6,536 nucleotides of DNA from Lachnospiraceae bacterium (GCA_017464045.1 JAFUEG010000313.1:1-6536), one strand, 5' to 3'. Counted from the first letter of the stretch, positions 1 to 6,178 are shown. The notes: a model not told the origin generated them from the sequence alone. Program-made: numbers and translations.

Positions 1-113
1 ATATGTTTACTACGGTTTTTATAGGTAATTCTACTACGGAAATTATAGATGGAAGACTTGTAACAAAAAGAGGTTATCCTATAGAAGTTAATAATAAAGC
101 TATAGAGGATTGA
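1..113 (+). CDS. cobJ: Precorrin-3B C17-methyltransferase, C-terminal end (partial)
   Basis: The frame is open from the window edge; the first complete codon is at position 3 and it ends at TGA 111-113. The 36 visible residues contain TTVFIGNS, then GRLVTKRGY. This is the characteristic C-terminal tail of CobJ/CbiH, the SAM-dependent methyltransferase that methylates C17 and drives ring contraction in corrin synthesis. The catalytic part lies outside the window. The next gene on the same strand is another corrin enzyme, which supports the call. The ATG at position 3 is internal and not the start. The stop codon lies inside the first copy of a tandem repeat. In the anaerobic pathway the same protein is called CbiH; the symbol cannot be settled from the tail. 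Confidence 0.82.
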   Translation, partial: MFTTVFIGNSTTEIIDGRLVTKRGYPIEVNNKAIED

Positions 114-171
114 TTATAGAGAATTGATTATAGGGATTGATTATAAAGATTGTTTATAAGGATTGGTTAAT
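109..171 (+). repeat. Short tandem repeat, 5 degenerate copies of a 13-14 nt unit
   Basis: ATTGATTATA begins at 109, 123 and 136, followed by ATTGTTTATA at 149 and ATTGGTTAAT at 162. The spacing is 14, 13, 13 and 13 bases. The consensus is about GGATTGATTATAR. The first copy contains the TGA stop of cobJ, and the array fills most of the 101-base gap before the cbiJ-ET fusion. It is AT-rich, has no dyad symmetry and looks like a slippage product. No regulatory function can be shown. Confidence 0.8.
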
Positions 172-214
172 AATTAATTTGTTGGAAGCTTAAAATTAGT
201 TTGGGAGTTAAAGC

Positions 215-2311
215 ATGAAAAATATAATTATTTTTTCAGGAACAACTGAGGGAAGAACATTATCACGTCTTTTATCCGATAACAGGATAAAGCATTTTGT
301 CAGTGTTGCAACAGATTATGGAGAAAAGCTTTGTCCTTCGTCACCATATGTAAATATTAAGAAGGGACGTATGGATTATAATGCCATATGTGATTTTTTT
401 ATTGAAAATAAAATCGATATAGTTATAGATGCAACCCATCCTTATGCAAAGGAGGTTACAAAAAATTTAAAAAACGCTTCTGAAAAATTAAACATTAAAT
501 ATATGAGATATGTAAGAAGCATACAAGATAACAATGGATTTAAAGAGGAAGCGGGAATAAAGTATTTTGAAACAGCAAAAGAATGTGCTGAGGCACTTTA
601 TGCTGTTTCGGGAAATATACTTTTAACAACGGGAAGCAAGGAGCTTTCCTGTTTTTGCGAGGATGAAAGGATTAAGAAGAGGCTTATTGCAAGAGTACTT
701 CCGGGAGTTGAAAGCATAGAGATATGTGAAAGAAATGGTTTGCTTGGCAGACAGATTATAGCCATGCAGGGACCGTTTTCTTATGATATGAATCTGCTTA
801 TGTTAAAGCAATATAATATATCTTGTCTGGTTACAAAGCAAAGTGGAAGAATAGGCGGCTTTGAGGATAAGTATTATGCTGCATTGGATGCAGGTGTAAG
901 TGTTTATATAATAGGAAGTCCTGAAATTGAGGAAGGAGACAGTCTTTCTCAAATATGTGAAGAATTAGGAATTGACAGCACAATAAAATCAGATGGTGAT
1001 AATAGGATGTGCATAAAACTTATCGGCTGCGGTATGGGTTCAAAAAATCAGCTTACAGATATGGCAAGAGAATTTATAGACAGTGCTGATATAATATTGG
1101 GGGCAAAAAGGCTTATTGAACCATATCAGGCACGTATTGAGAAAAAAGCATTTTACCTTGCCGAGGATATTATTCCGTATCTAGAAACAATAAAGAAATC
1201 AATAATAAACAGACAGGTTGAAACATCCTACAGATATTTTTCAAATGATGAGTTAAGGATTGCCGTACTTTTTTCCGGAGATACCGGATTTTACAGTGGA
1301 GCATATAAGCTTTATAAGGCTCTAAGCAATGCGGCAAATGATAACGTAATAAATGCAGATATAGAAATTATGCCAGGTATCTCATCCGTATCATATCTTG
1401 CTTCGTTACTTCATGAGACTTGGGAGAACGCAAGGATTATCAGTATACACGGAAGAAAAGATACAGAGGTTTGGAAACAAGAAGTATATGAGGCTGTAAG
1501 CACAAATAAGAAGACATTTGTGCTTGTTTCCAATGCAGAAGATTTAAAAACCATTTTTATGGAATTAAAAGACCGGAAGATGGAAGACTGTGTTATATAT
1601 GCCGGCTACCAAATGTCATATGAGAATGAAGAAATAATCAGAATGACTTCAGATACGGATATGGATGATTTAAAGGAAGGTCTTTATACATGTCTTATCA
1701 TAAATTCCAATCCGTCAAATAAAGTGACATGTGCAGGGATGAATATATACATTAAGGATGAAGAATTTAATCGCGGTAAGGTCCCGATGACAAAAGAGGA
1801 GGTCAGATGCTTAAGTATAGCAAAGCTTAAGCTAGATGAAGCTTCTGTCGTATATGATATAGGAAGCGGAACAGGGTCTATGGCAATTCAGATGGCGGCT
1901 GCATCAAAGAATAGAAAGGTATATGCGATAGAAAAAAATCCTGAAGCAATAGGTCTTATAAAGGATAACTGCAGGCATTTTGGTGTCTCAAATGTAATAG
2001 TCACAGAGGGAGAAGCACTTTCTGTAATGGACGAACTTGACGTTCCCACACATGCTTTTATTGGAGGAAACGGTGGAAGTATGAAAGATATATTAAAGAA
2101 GCTTTACGAGAAAAATCCTCATATGTCTGTCGTTATAAATGCGGTGAGCACTGAGACCATGCAGCTTTGTCTTGAAATAGAAAAGGACTACATGACGAAG
2201 GATTTTTCTATGGTTTGTGTGGGTATAACAAGATTAAATCAAGTAGGAGGTCATCATTTGATGAGGAGTGAAAATCCTATATGGATATGTTCATTTAGCT
2301 TTACATTGTAG
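215..2311 (+). CDS. CbiJ-CbiE-CbiT triple fusion: precorrin-6A reductase / precorrin C5- and C15-methyltransferase
   Basis: The protein has 698 residues and three cobalamin enzymes in series. Residues 1-255 are CbiJ/CobK, the NAD(P)H-dependent (cobalt-)precorrin-6A reductase, with SGTTEGR (8-14), DATHPYA (72-78), TTGSKEL (138-144), MQGPF (184-188) and TKQSG (207-211). Residues about 266-500 are CbiE, the C5-methyltransferase, with GCGMGS (271-276), GDTGFYS (355-361) and PGISSVSYLA (387-396). Residues about 515-698 are CbiT, the C15-methylating decarboxylase, with MTKEEVR (525-531), the SAM-binding DIGSGTGS (548-555), AIEKNP (571-576) and FIGGNGG (615-621). CbiE-CbiT fusions (CobL in aerobes) are common; adding CbiJ at the N-terminus is less so. 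All signature motifs are intact, so all three activities are expected in the cytoplasm. The ATG at 215 has GGGAG (203-207) seven bases upstream. It lies in the corrin operon, 101 bases after cobJ and 47 before cbiA. No promoter is seen between them. Confidence 0.95.
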   Translation: MKNIIIFSGTTEGRTLSRLLSDNRIKHFVSVATDYGEKLCPSSPYVNIKKGRMDYNAICDFFIENKIDIVIDATHPYAKEVTKNLKNASEKLNIKYMRYVRSIQDNNGFKEEAGIKYFETAKECAEALYAVSGNILLTTGSKELSCFCEDERIKKRLIARVLPGVESIEICERNGLLGRQIIAMQGPFSYDMNLLMLKQYNISCLVTKQSGRIGGFEDKYYAALDAGVSVYIIGSPEIEEGDSLSQICEELGIDSTIKSDGDNRMCIKLIGCGMGSKNQLTDMAREFIDSADIILGAKRLIEPYQARIEKKAFYLAEDIIPYLETIKKSIINRQVETSYRYFSNDELRIAVLFSGDTGFYSGAYKLYKALSNAANDNVINADIEIMPGISSVSYLASLLHETWENARIISIHGRKDTEVWKQEVYEAVSTNKKTFVLVSNAEDLKTIFMELKDRKMEDCVIYAGYQMSYENEEIIRMTSDTDMDDLKEGLYTCLIINSNPSNKVTCAGMNIYIKDEEFNRGKVPMTKEEVRCLSIAKLKLDEASVVYDIGSGTGSMAIQMAAASKNRKVYAIEKNPEAIGLIKDNCRHFGVSNVIVTEGEALSVMDELDVPTHAFIGGNGGSMKDILKKLYEKNPHMSVVINAVSTETMQLCLEIEKDYMTKDFSMVCVGITRLNQVGGHHLMRSENPIWICSFSFTL

Positions 2312-2358
2312 GATAGAAAATATATAAGAATATAAATAAGAAAGATATAGCGTAAATT

Positions 2359-3783
2359 ATGATTATACCACGTTTAATGATAGCTGCCCCCAAGAGTAAC
2401 AGCGGAAAAACACTTGTAACCTGCGCTTTGCTTGGGGCATTTAAGAAAAGACAAATAAATATAGCAGCCTGCAAATGCGGACCTGATTATATCGACCCTA
2501 TGTTTCACAGAACCGTACTTGGAATTGCCTCTGAGAATTTAGATACTTTTTTTACCGGAGAGGATGAGACAAAAAGATTATTTGCAGATTTTGCCAAGCC
2601 GTATGATATGGTACTTATGGAGGGAGTTATGGGTTTATATGACGGACTTGGTGGCATCCGTAGGGAAGGCTCATCATATCACCTCGCAGAAGTAACTGAT
2701 ACACCGATTGTACTTGTCGTTGATGTACATGGTATGGGATATTCGATGATACCATTTATATCGGGTTTTTTGGATTACGACACAAAGCATCTTATAAAGG
2801 GAGTTATTTTAAATCGCATATCAAAGGGATTTTATGAGACGATATGTCCGATGATTAAAAAGGAACTTTCGATAGAGGTATATGGTTATCTTGAGGATAA
2901 GAGTAGGCTTAAGATAGACAGCAGGCATCTGGGCTTAAAGCTTCCAAATGAGATAGAGGATATCAGGGATATACTTGATAAAAGCACAAAATATATAGAG
3001 GAAACTGTAGATGTAGAGAGGTTGATTGAACTTGCAGGTAAAGTTAAAAAGATAGATACTAAAAAAATAGTTTCAGTTAGTGATGAGACAAATAGAGTAA
3101 TAATTGATACTCATATAATTGATAATCCTAAAAACCTGACTCTTGCAGTGGCAAGAGATGAAGCTTTTTGCTTTTACTATGATGCAAATATAAGAATGTT
3201 TAAAGAACGTGGTGTGAAAATCAGATATTTCTCACCGCTTCATGATGATAAGCTTCCGGAGGATATAGACGGTTTACTGTTTGGAGGCGGTTATCCTGAA
3301 CTTTATGCTGATAAGCTAAGTGATAATAAATCTATGCTTGCATCAGTAAAAAAAACCATATCCTCTGGTGCTCCGTCACTCGCAGAATGCGGTGGCTTTA
3401 TATATCTTCATAAGGAGTTAGAGGACGATAAGAAAAATACTTATCCCTTGGTCGGCGTGATAGATGAAAAGGTTAATTATAAAGGAAGGTCAGTAAGATT
3501 TGGTTATGTAGAACTCTCGGATAAAGGCAGTAGGTTTTTATCTGAAAAATACAAAATCAAAGGTCACGAGTTTCATTATTATGACAGCTCAAATAACGGT
3601 TCGGATGTGTGTGCCGTTAAGCCTGTTACGGAAAAGTCGTGGTCTTGTTGCTATGTAAGTGATAATCATTGGTGGGGATTTCCGCATCTTTATTATCCTT
3701 CGTGCCCTGCTTTTGTAGATGAGTTCATAAAAAAGATGGAACAAAAAGGTCAAAATAATTATGAGTTTAATAACAAATTATAA
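2359..3783 (+). CDS. cbiA: Cobyrinate a,c-diamide synthase
   Basis: This 474-residue protein, normal for the family, is the ATP- and glutamine-dependent amidase acting on the a and c carboxylates of (cob)yrinate in the cytoplasm. The N-terminal dethiobiotin-synthetase-like domain has the P-loop APKSNSGKT (10-18), CGPDYIDP (40-47) and MEGVMGLYDG (87-96). The C-terminal class I glutamine amidotransferase domain begins near AVARDEAFCFYYD (263-275). It has FGGGYPE (308-314), the nucleophile Cys344 in AECGGF, GHEFHYYD (402-409) and the probable catalytic His443 in FPHLYYPS. The start at 2359 gives the usual PRLMIAAP opening. Its ribosome site is weak (AAGAAAG near 2338-2344), so expression may depend on the upstream gene. 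The last 23 bases overlap cbiL. CobB of the aerobic pathway is homologous; the cbi-type neighbours favour CbiA. Confidence 0.95.
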   Translation: MIIPRLMIAAPKSNSGKTLVTCALLGAFKKRQINIAACKCGPDYIDPMFHRTVLGIASENLDTFFTGEDETKRLFADFAKPYDMVLMEGVMGLYDGLGGIRREGSSYHLAEVTDTPIVLVVDVHGMGYSMIPFISGFLDYDTKHLIKGVILNRISKGFYETICPMIKKELSIEVYGYLEDKSRLKIDSRHLGLKLPNEIEDIRDILDKSTKYIEETVDVERLIELAGKVKKIDTKKIVSVSDETNRVIIDTHIIDNPKNLTLAVARDEAFCFYYDANIRMFKERGVKIRYFSPLHDDKLPEDIDGLLFGGGYPELYADKLSDNKSMLASVKKTISSGAPSLAECGGFIYLHKELEDDKKNTYPLVGVIDEKVNYKGRSVRFGYVELSDKGSRFLSEKYKIKGHEFHYYDSSNNGSDVCAVKPVTEKSWSCCYVSDNHWWGFPHLYYPSCPAFVDEFIKKMEQKGQNNYEFNNKL

Positions 3784-4474
3784 AAAAGGAATATTGTATG
3801 GTATAGGTGTAGGACCCGGTGAAGCAGAGCTTATGACATTAAAGGGTGTTAGAATCATAAAGGAATGCGATATAATAATTCTGCCTGCGGAGAAAAGAGA
3901 GAACTGCCATGCATATAATATAGCCAAAGAGGCAGACAGAGATATAGAAGATAAGGAAATCGTATGTAAAAAATTTCTTATGACTAAAGATGAAAAGCTT
4001 TTACAAAAATCTCACATACAGATAGCTGATGATATAGAGAAATATCTTAATGAAGATAAAAAAGTGGGATTTCTTACCATAGGAGATCCAAGTATATATT
4101 CTACATTTGCTTATGTTCAGGATATACTATTAGCACGTGGTCAAAAGGTGGAAACGATAAGTGGTATCCCGTCCTTTTGTGCGGCTGCGGCAAGACTTGG
4201 GATATCTTTATCAAGTGGTGGTAATGAGATACATATAATCTCTGCCAATCATGATATAGAAGGAACATCAGAATATAAAGGTACACGCATATATATGAAG
4301 TCGGGGAGAAGGTTAAAAGAACTTGTCTCTTACCTTAAGAAAGAGGAGAAGTTAAGAAAGCTTAATATATATGTTATAGCAAACTGTGGTATGGATAATG
4401 AGAAAATATGGTATTGCCTTCCGGATGAGAGTATTCCGTCAGAATATCTGACTATCGTTATTGTTAAGGCGTAG
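3761..4474 (+). CDS. cbiL: Precorrin-2 (cobalt-factor II) C20-methyltransferase
   Basis: This 237-residue SAM-dependent tetrapyrrole methylase (CbiL/CobI type) adds the C20 methyl group at the start of the corrin branch. Visible motifs are GIGVGPGEAELMTLKG (14-29), LTIGDPSIYST (105-115), the loop that helps hold SAM, and ISGIPSFCAAAA (133-144). Length and motif spacing are normal for the family. The ATG at 3761 lies within cbiA, giving a 23-base overlap in another frame. AAAAAGG (3743-3749) sits upstream as the ribosome site, so translational coupling to cbiA is likely. This start puts nine residues before the conserved opening, and no better in-frame start follows. It is the last gene of the operon here. 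No hairpin with a T-run follows, and the gene converges with a broken kinase whose stop is only 29 bases away. Confidence 0.93.
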   Translation: MSLITNYKKGILYGIGVGPGEAELMTLKGVRIIKECDIIILPAEKRENCHAYNIAKEADRDIEDKEIVCKKFLMTKDEKLLQKSHIQIADDIEKYLNEDKKVGFLTIGDPSIYSTFAYVQDILLARGQKVETISGIPSFCAAAARLGISLSSGGNEIHIISANHDIEGTSEYKGTRIYMKSGRRLKELVSYLKKEEKLRKLNIYVIANCGMDNEKIWYCLPDESIPSEYLTIVIVKA

Positions 4475-4503
4475 AGAAAAATAATTCACATTATATTATC
4501 TGT

Positions 4504-4876
4504 TTAAATTCTAATAATCACACTTGTGCCGTCGTTTTCATTTGATTTGATTAAGTGTGAGAGGTGGTATGCGAAAGTGTGGACGCATTTCCAAAACATT
4601 TATGCTCGCACGTTGTCTGGCATTTTCTTCTTTTTGCATAATATAAAGTGACAAAACTACAAGCGGTACAAGCAGTAAAGGATAAAGCTTACCACGATGA
4701 TAGATATTATCATCAGTTATATAGTAAATACATTTTGTAAATTGTGTGATAATCAAAATCGCAAAATAAATACTCCAGATAAGCCATGATATAATAATCA
4801 GGGATAATCCTAAGACAGTAACTATAAATCCGCATACAGCAATGGCGAAGTTTGTTAAATCAATCCAGTTATTCAT
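4504..4876 (-). pseudogene. Condensed remnant of a GHKL-type membrane sensor histidine kinase
   Basis: The open frame (4538-4876, 112 residues) starts with ATG at 4876 inside ATGAATAA, overlapping the response regulator by 8 bases. From memory of Lachnospiraceae kinases of this family, it reads as separated pieces of one long protein. Residues 1-30 are the N-terminal membrane segment. Residues about 31-78 are an internal membrane/loop segment containing TQFTKCIYYIT. Residues 81-101 are the phosphoacceptor region, QKEENARQ to MRPHF (His100). Residues 102-110 (RIPPLTLNQ) resemble the stretch just before the N-box of the ATPase domain. A stop follows, and in another frame the strand reads SNENDGTSVIIRI and stops at 4504-4506; that is a typical GHKL C-terminus. 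The ATP-binding boxes are absent, so it cannot be a working kinase. The ancestral alignment is recalled, not computed. The alternative is a small two-segment membrane protein of unknown role. Confidence 0.68.
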
Positions 4877-5468
4877 TTGTACCTCCCCATACGACAGGAA
4901 ATCTCAGCCTTGTAAGCTGCTTTTTAACATCCTTTTCAGATAATGGCTTCATCAAAAAACCACAGGCACCCGTATCCCAGGCGCTAAATGAATACTCCAT
5001 ATATGAAGTAAGGAAAACAACATTGGTACGAGGGTTTATATCAAGAAGCCTACGACATAAATCAAGCCCACTTACCTTTCCCATCTCTATATCTAAAAAT
5101 GCAAGTGATATAGTATGTTTTTCAGCAAACCTGATAGCATCAGATGGTTTGAGAAAGCCTGTTATGGATGCAGTTGGCAAAGCCTTTTCAAGGATAGGAA
5201 GACCACCTGAAAGTATGATATGCTCATCATCAACCAATATAACATTTTTTGTGTCCTCCAGTTCATCTGTGCTGTTGATTAATGTGGTTATATCCACGTT
5301 AAGTGCCTGGGCAAGTCGTGGGAAAAGCATGGCGTCAGGTGTACGTTGTCCGTTTTCCCACCTGACTACAGTGGTTCTGTCTACAAACAGCATATCTGCT
5401 AATTGCTGTTGGGATATGTTGTTTTGCTGCCTCAGATGTTTAACTGTTTCACCAAAAGAATTGCTCAT
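4869..5468 (-). CDS. Response regulator: N-terminal XRE-type HTH plus C-terminal receiver domain
   Basis: This 199-residue cytoplasmic regulator has the reverse of the usual domain order. Residues 5-62 are an XRE/Cro-type helix-turn-helix (VKHLRQQNNISQQQLA, then VVRWENGQRTPD). After a linker, residues about 75-190 are a receiver with the acidic pair Asp80-Asp81, phosphoacceptor Asp126 in FLDIEM, Thr154 in FLTSY and Lys174 in MKPL. All key residues are present, so it should be phosphorylatable and DNA-binding. The ATG at 5468 has AGGAG (5476-5480) seven bases upstream, and the promoter at 5496-5524 leaves a leader of about 20 bases. Its stop overlaps the kinase start, showing the two were an operon. 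Because that kinase is now broken, the regulator is probably an orphan, served by another kinase or acting without phosphorylation. The target genes cannot be told. Confidence 0.88.
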   Translation of the reverse strand: MSNSFGETVKHLRQQNNISQQQLADMLFVDRTTVVRWENGQRTPDAMLFPRLAQALNVDITTLINSTDELEDTKNVILVDDEHIILSGGLPILEKALPTASITGFLKPSDAIRFAEKHTISLAFLDIEMGKVSGLDLCRRLLDINPRTNVVFLTSYMEYSFSAWDTGACGFLMKPLSEKDVKKQLTRLRFPVVWGGTNE

Positions 5469-5495
5469 GTTATATCTCCTGTCAAGTGAAATGAT

Positions 5496-5524
5496 ATATT
5501 AGGGATACATTGTATAATTGACAA
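5496..5524 (-). promoter_or_regulatory. Probable sigma-A promoter of the XRE-receiver regulator
   Basis: Read on the minus strand, TTGTCA (5519-5524) is followed by exactly 17 bases and then TAATAT (5496-5501). Transcription would start near 5489, some 20 bases before the ATG, leaving just room for the AGGAG ribosome site. A dyad overlaps the -35 box and spacer, so the promoter may be autoregulated. Confidence 0.6.
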
Positions 5525-5532
5525 TTTGTATC
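5504..5532. promoter_or_regulatory. Dyad over the -35 box, candidate operator
   Basis: GATACATTGT (5504-5513) and ACAATTTGTATC (5521-5532) form an inverted repeat, with two unpaired bases in one arm and a 7-base centre. It covers the -35 box and most of the spacer. Within it, TGACAATTTGT (5519-5529) matches the core TGACAAATTGTCA of the palindrome at 5580-5610 in 10 of 11 positions; the one difference is the central T/A. An XRE-type regulator encoded just downstream would be the natural ligand, but binding is inference. Confidence 0.35.
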
Positions 5533-5579
5533 GCATACATACTCATTGTAACATATTTTTTAAAATTCCGAATAAAAAT

Positions 5580-5610
5580 AATACAGTGTGACAAATTGTC
5601 ACACTGTATT
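5580..5610. repeat. Perfect 31-bp palindrome (15-bp arms, 1-base centre)
   Basis: AATACAGTGTGACAA (5580-5594), a central A (5595), then the exact reverse complement (5596-5610). There are no mismatches. On the minus strand the hairpin is followed directly by ATTTTTATT, so it could terminate transcripts from the kinase remnant ending at 5772. The core TGACAAATTGTCA is also nearly repeated over the -35 box of the regulator, 70 bases away centre to centre, which favours a protein-binding site. The sequence alone does not decide between the two. Confidence 0.75.
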
Positions 5611-5636
5611 GATATTATATTTTTTTATGATAATAT
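5609..5636 (+). promoter_or_regulatory. Candidate + strand promoter upstream of the 5687-5739 hairpin
   Basis: TTGATA (5609-5614) and TAATAT (5631-5636) are 16 bases apart and face right, giving a start near 5643. Matches like this are common by chance in such AT-rich DNA. It matters only because a hairpin that pairs fully as + strand RNA lies 50-100 bases downstream without a gene to explain it. The -35 box touches the edge of the 31-bp palindrome. Confidence 0.25.
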
Positions 5637-5642
5637 GTTTCG

Positions 5643-5745
5643 TGTAAGCAGTATTAACCATACTGTAACATAATAAAACCCTATAAGCAAAATAGTCGGT
5701 GTCGATTGAGTAATACTTGGTTGGTGCCGGCTGTTTTGTGTGTTA
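5643..5745 (+). ncRNA. Possible small RNA of about 100 nt with two hairpins
   Basis: Between the candidate promoter and a T-rich stretch the + strand can fold into a short 5' hairpin, a single-stranded A-rich linker (about 5667-5686), and a 24-pair hairpin at 5687-5739. The 5' hairpin has arms GCAGTAT (5648-5654) and ATACTGT (5660-5666), with one G.U pair and loop TAACC. No reading frame with a start and ribosome site fills the interval on the + strand. The case rests on the strand-specific pairing of the large hairpin; both ends are estimates. No known RNA family is recognised. The alternative is that only the hairpin is real, as a terminator left from a lost + strand gene. Confidence 0.3.
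5687..5739 (+). terminator. Long G.U-rich hairpin specific to + strand RNA, terminator-like
   Basis: Positions 5687-5710 pair with 5716-5739 without mismatch or bulge around the loop TAATA (5711-5715). There are 24 pairs: 14 Watson-Crick and 10 G.U. On the opposite strand every G.U would be an A.C mismatch, so the structure belongs to a rightward transcript. The base of the stem has AAAA on the left and TTTT on the right, followed by GTGTGTT, as in an intrinsic terminator. No + strand gene precedes it within 1.2 kb. Confidence 0.6.
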
Positions 5746-5771
5746 ATAAATCTTTTTAATCATTAAATCAT

Positions 5772-6092
5772 TTAAATATATTTTCTCAATGTTTTAAATA
5801 TAAGCTCCGGTTCTGCAGGCTTACTTAGATGCTCGTTCATACCGGCAGCCTGACTTTTCTTTATGTCTTCATCAAATGCATTTGCAGTAAGAGCAATGAT
5901 TGGTATGGTGGCTGCATCAGGAAGTATACCCCATAGTATATCAGTTATATAATAAGCAAGTATTCCATACAGAAGCTGGCGATAAACATTGTATGCCGTT
6001 ACATTGGAATAATCATACTTTTTCCATAGAACGTCTCTGTTATTGATTATAATAATAACAGCTGCCGAAATACCTATTATAGAATATGTCAT
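5772..6092 (-). pseudogene. Hybrid sensor kinase reduced to N-terminal membrane segment plus receiver C-terminus
   Basis: The 106-residue open frame joins two unrelated ends. Residues 1-57 are a membrane-sensor start: a hydrophobic helix (4-17), then NNRDVLWKK, and a second segment around LAYYITDILWGIL (45-57). This resembles the N-terminus of large multi-spanning Lachnospiraceae sensor kinases or cyclase-type sensors. Residues 58-106 are the last third of a receiver: IPIIALTANAF (63-73), GMNEHLSKP (84-92) with the conserved Lys91, and a closing helix. This is typical of the end of a hybrid histidine kinase. The receiver's phosphoacceptor half and the whole kinase core are missing, and the join is in frame near residue 57. 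The ATG at 6092 has AAGGTGG (6097-6103) upstream, so the remnant may still be translated. Neither half can signal. The parent length is inferred from the family; a short functional membrane protein is unlikely but not excluded. Confidence 0.7.
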
Positions 6093-6178
6093 GAAGCCAC
6101 CTTATAAATCACCTCAAACATCTAAAATGTTTTTGGAAAACCTCTTTATAAATGAAAAAACTGACGATATCCAAATTT

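Noticed and set aside
109..171. CRISPR-like array
   Set aside because: The units are 13-14 bases, directly adjacent and without spacers.
4101..4286. 61-residue minus-strand frame inside cbiL
   Set aside because: It is antisense to conserved CbiL motifs and has no recognisable features.
4518..4560. Inverted repeat TCACACTT / AAGTGTGA after cbiL, considered as operon terminator
   Set aside because: The 8-bp arms are 27 bases apart and no T-run follows; it lies in the remains of the kinase reading frame and is probably chance.
4852..5502. 216-residue + strand frame opposite the response regulator
   Set aside because: It is a shadow of the regulator, whose motifs, ribosome site and promoter are all on the minus strand; the + strand protein is Ser/Cys-rich without domain features.
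5687..5739. Possible 5S rRNA or riboswitch fragment
   Set aside because: Short similarities such as TACTTGG are too few, the conserved core of 5S is absent, and the fold is a single plain hairpin with no riboswitch signature.
5625..5744. Minus-strand open frame encoding a hydrophobic stretch (TILLIGFYYVTVWLILL), considered as another gene remnant
   Set aside because: There is no ATG or ribosome site, it is only about 40 codons, and the same DNA forms a hairpin that pairs properly only as + strand RNA. A membrane-protein remnant cannot be fully excluded.
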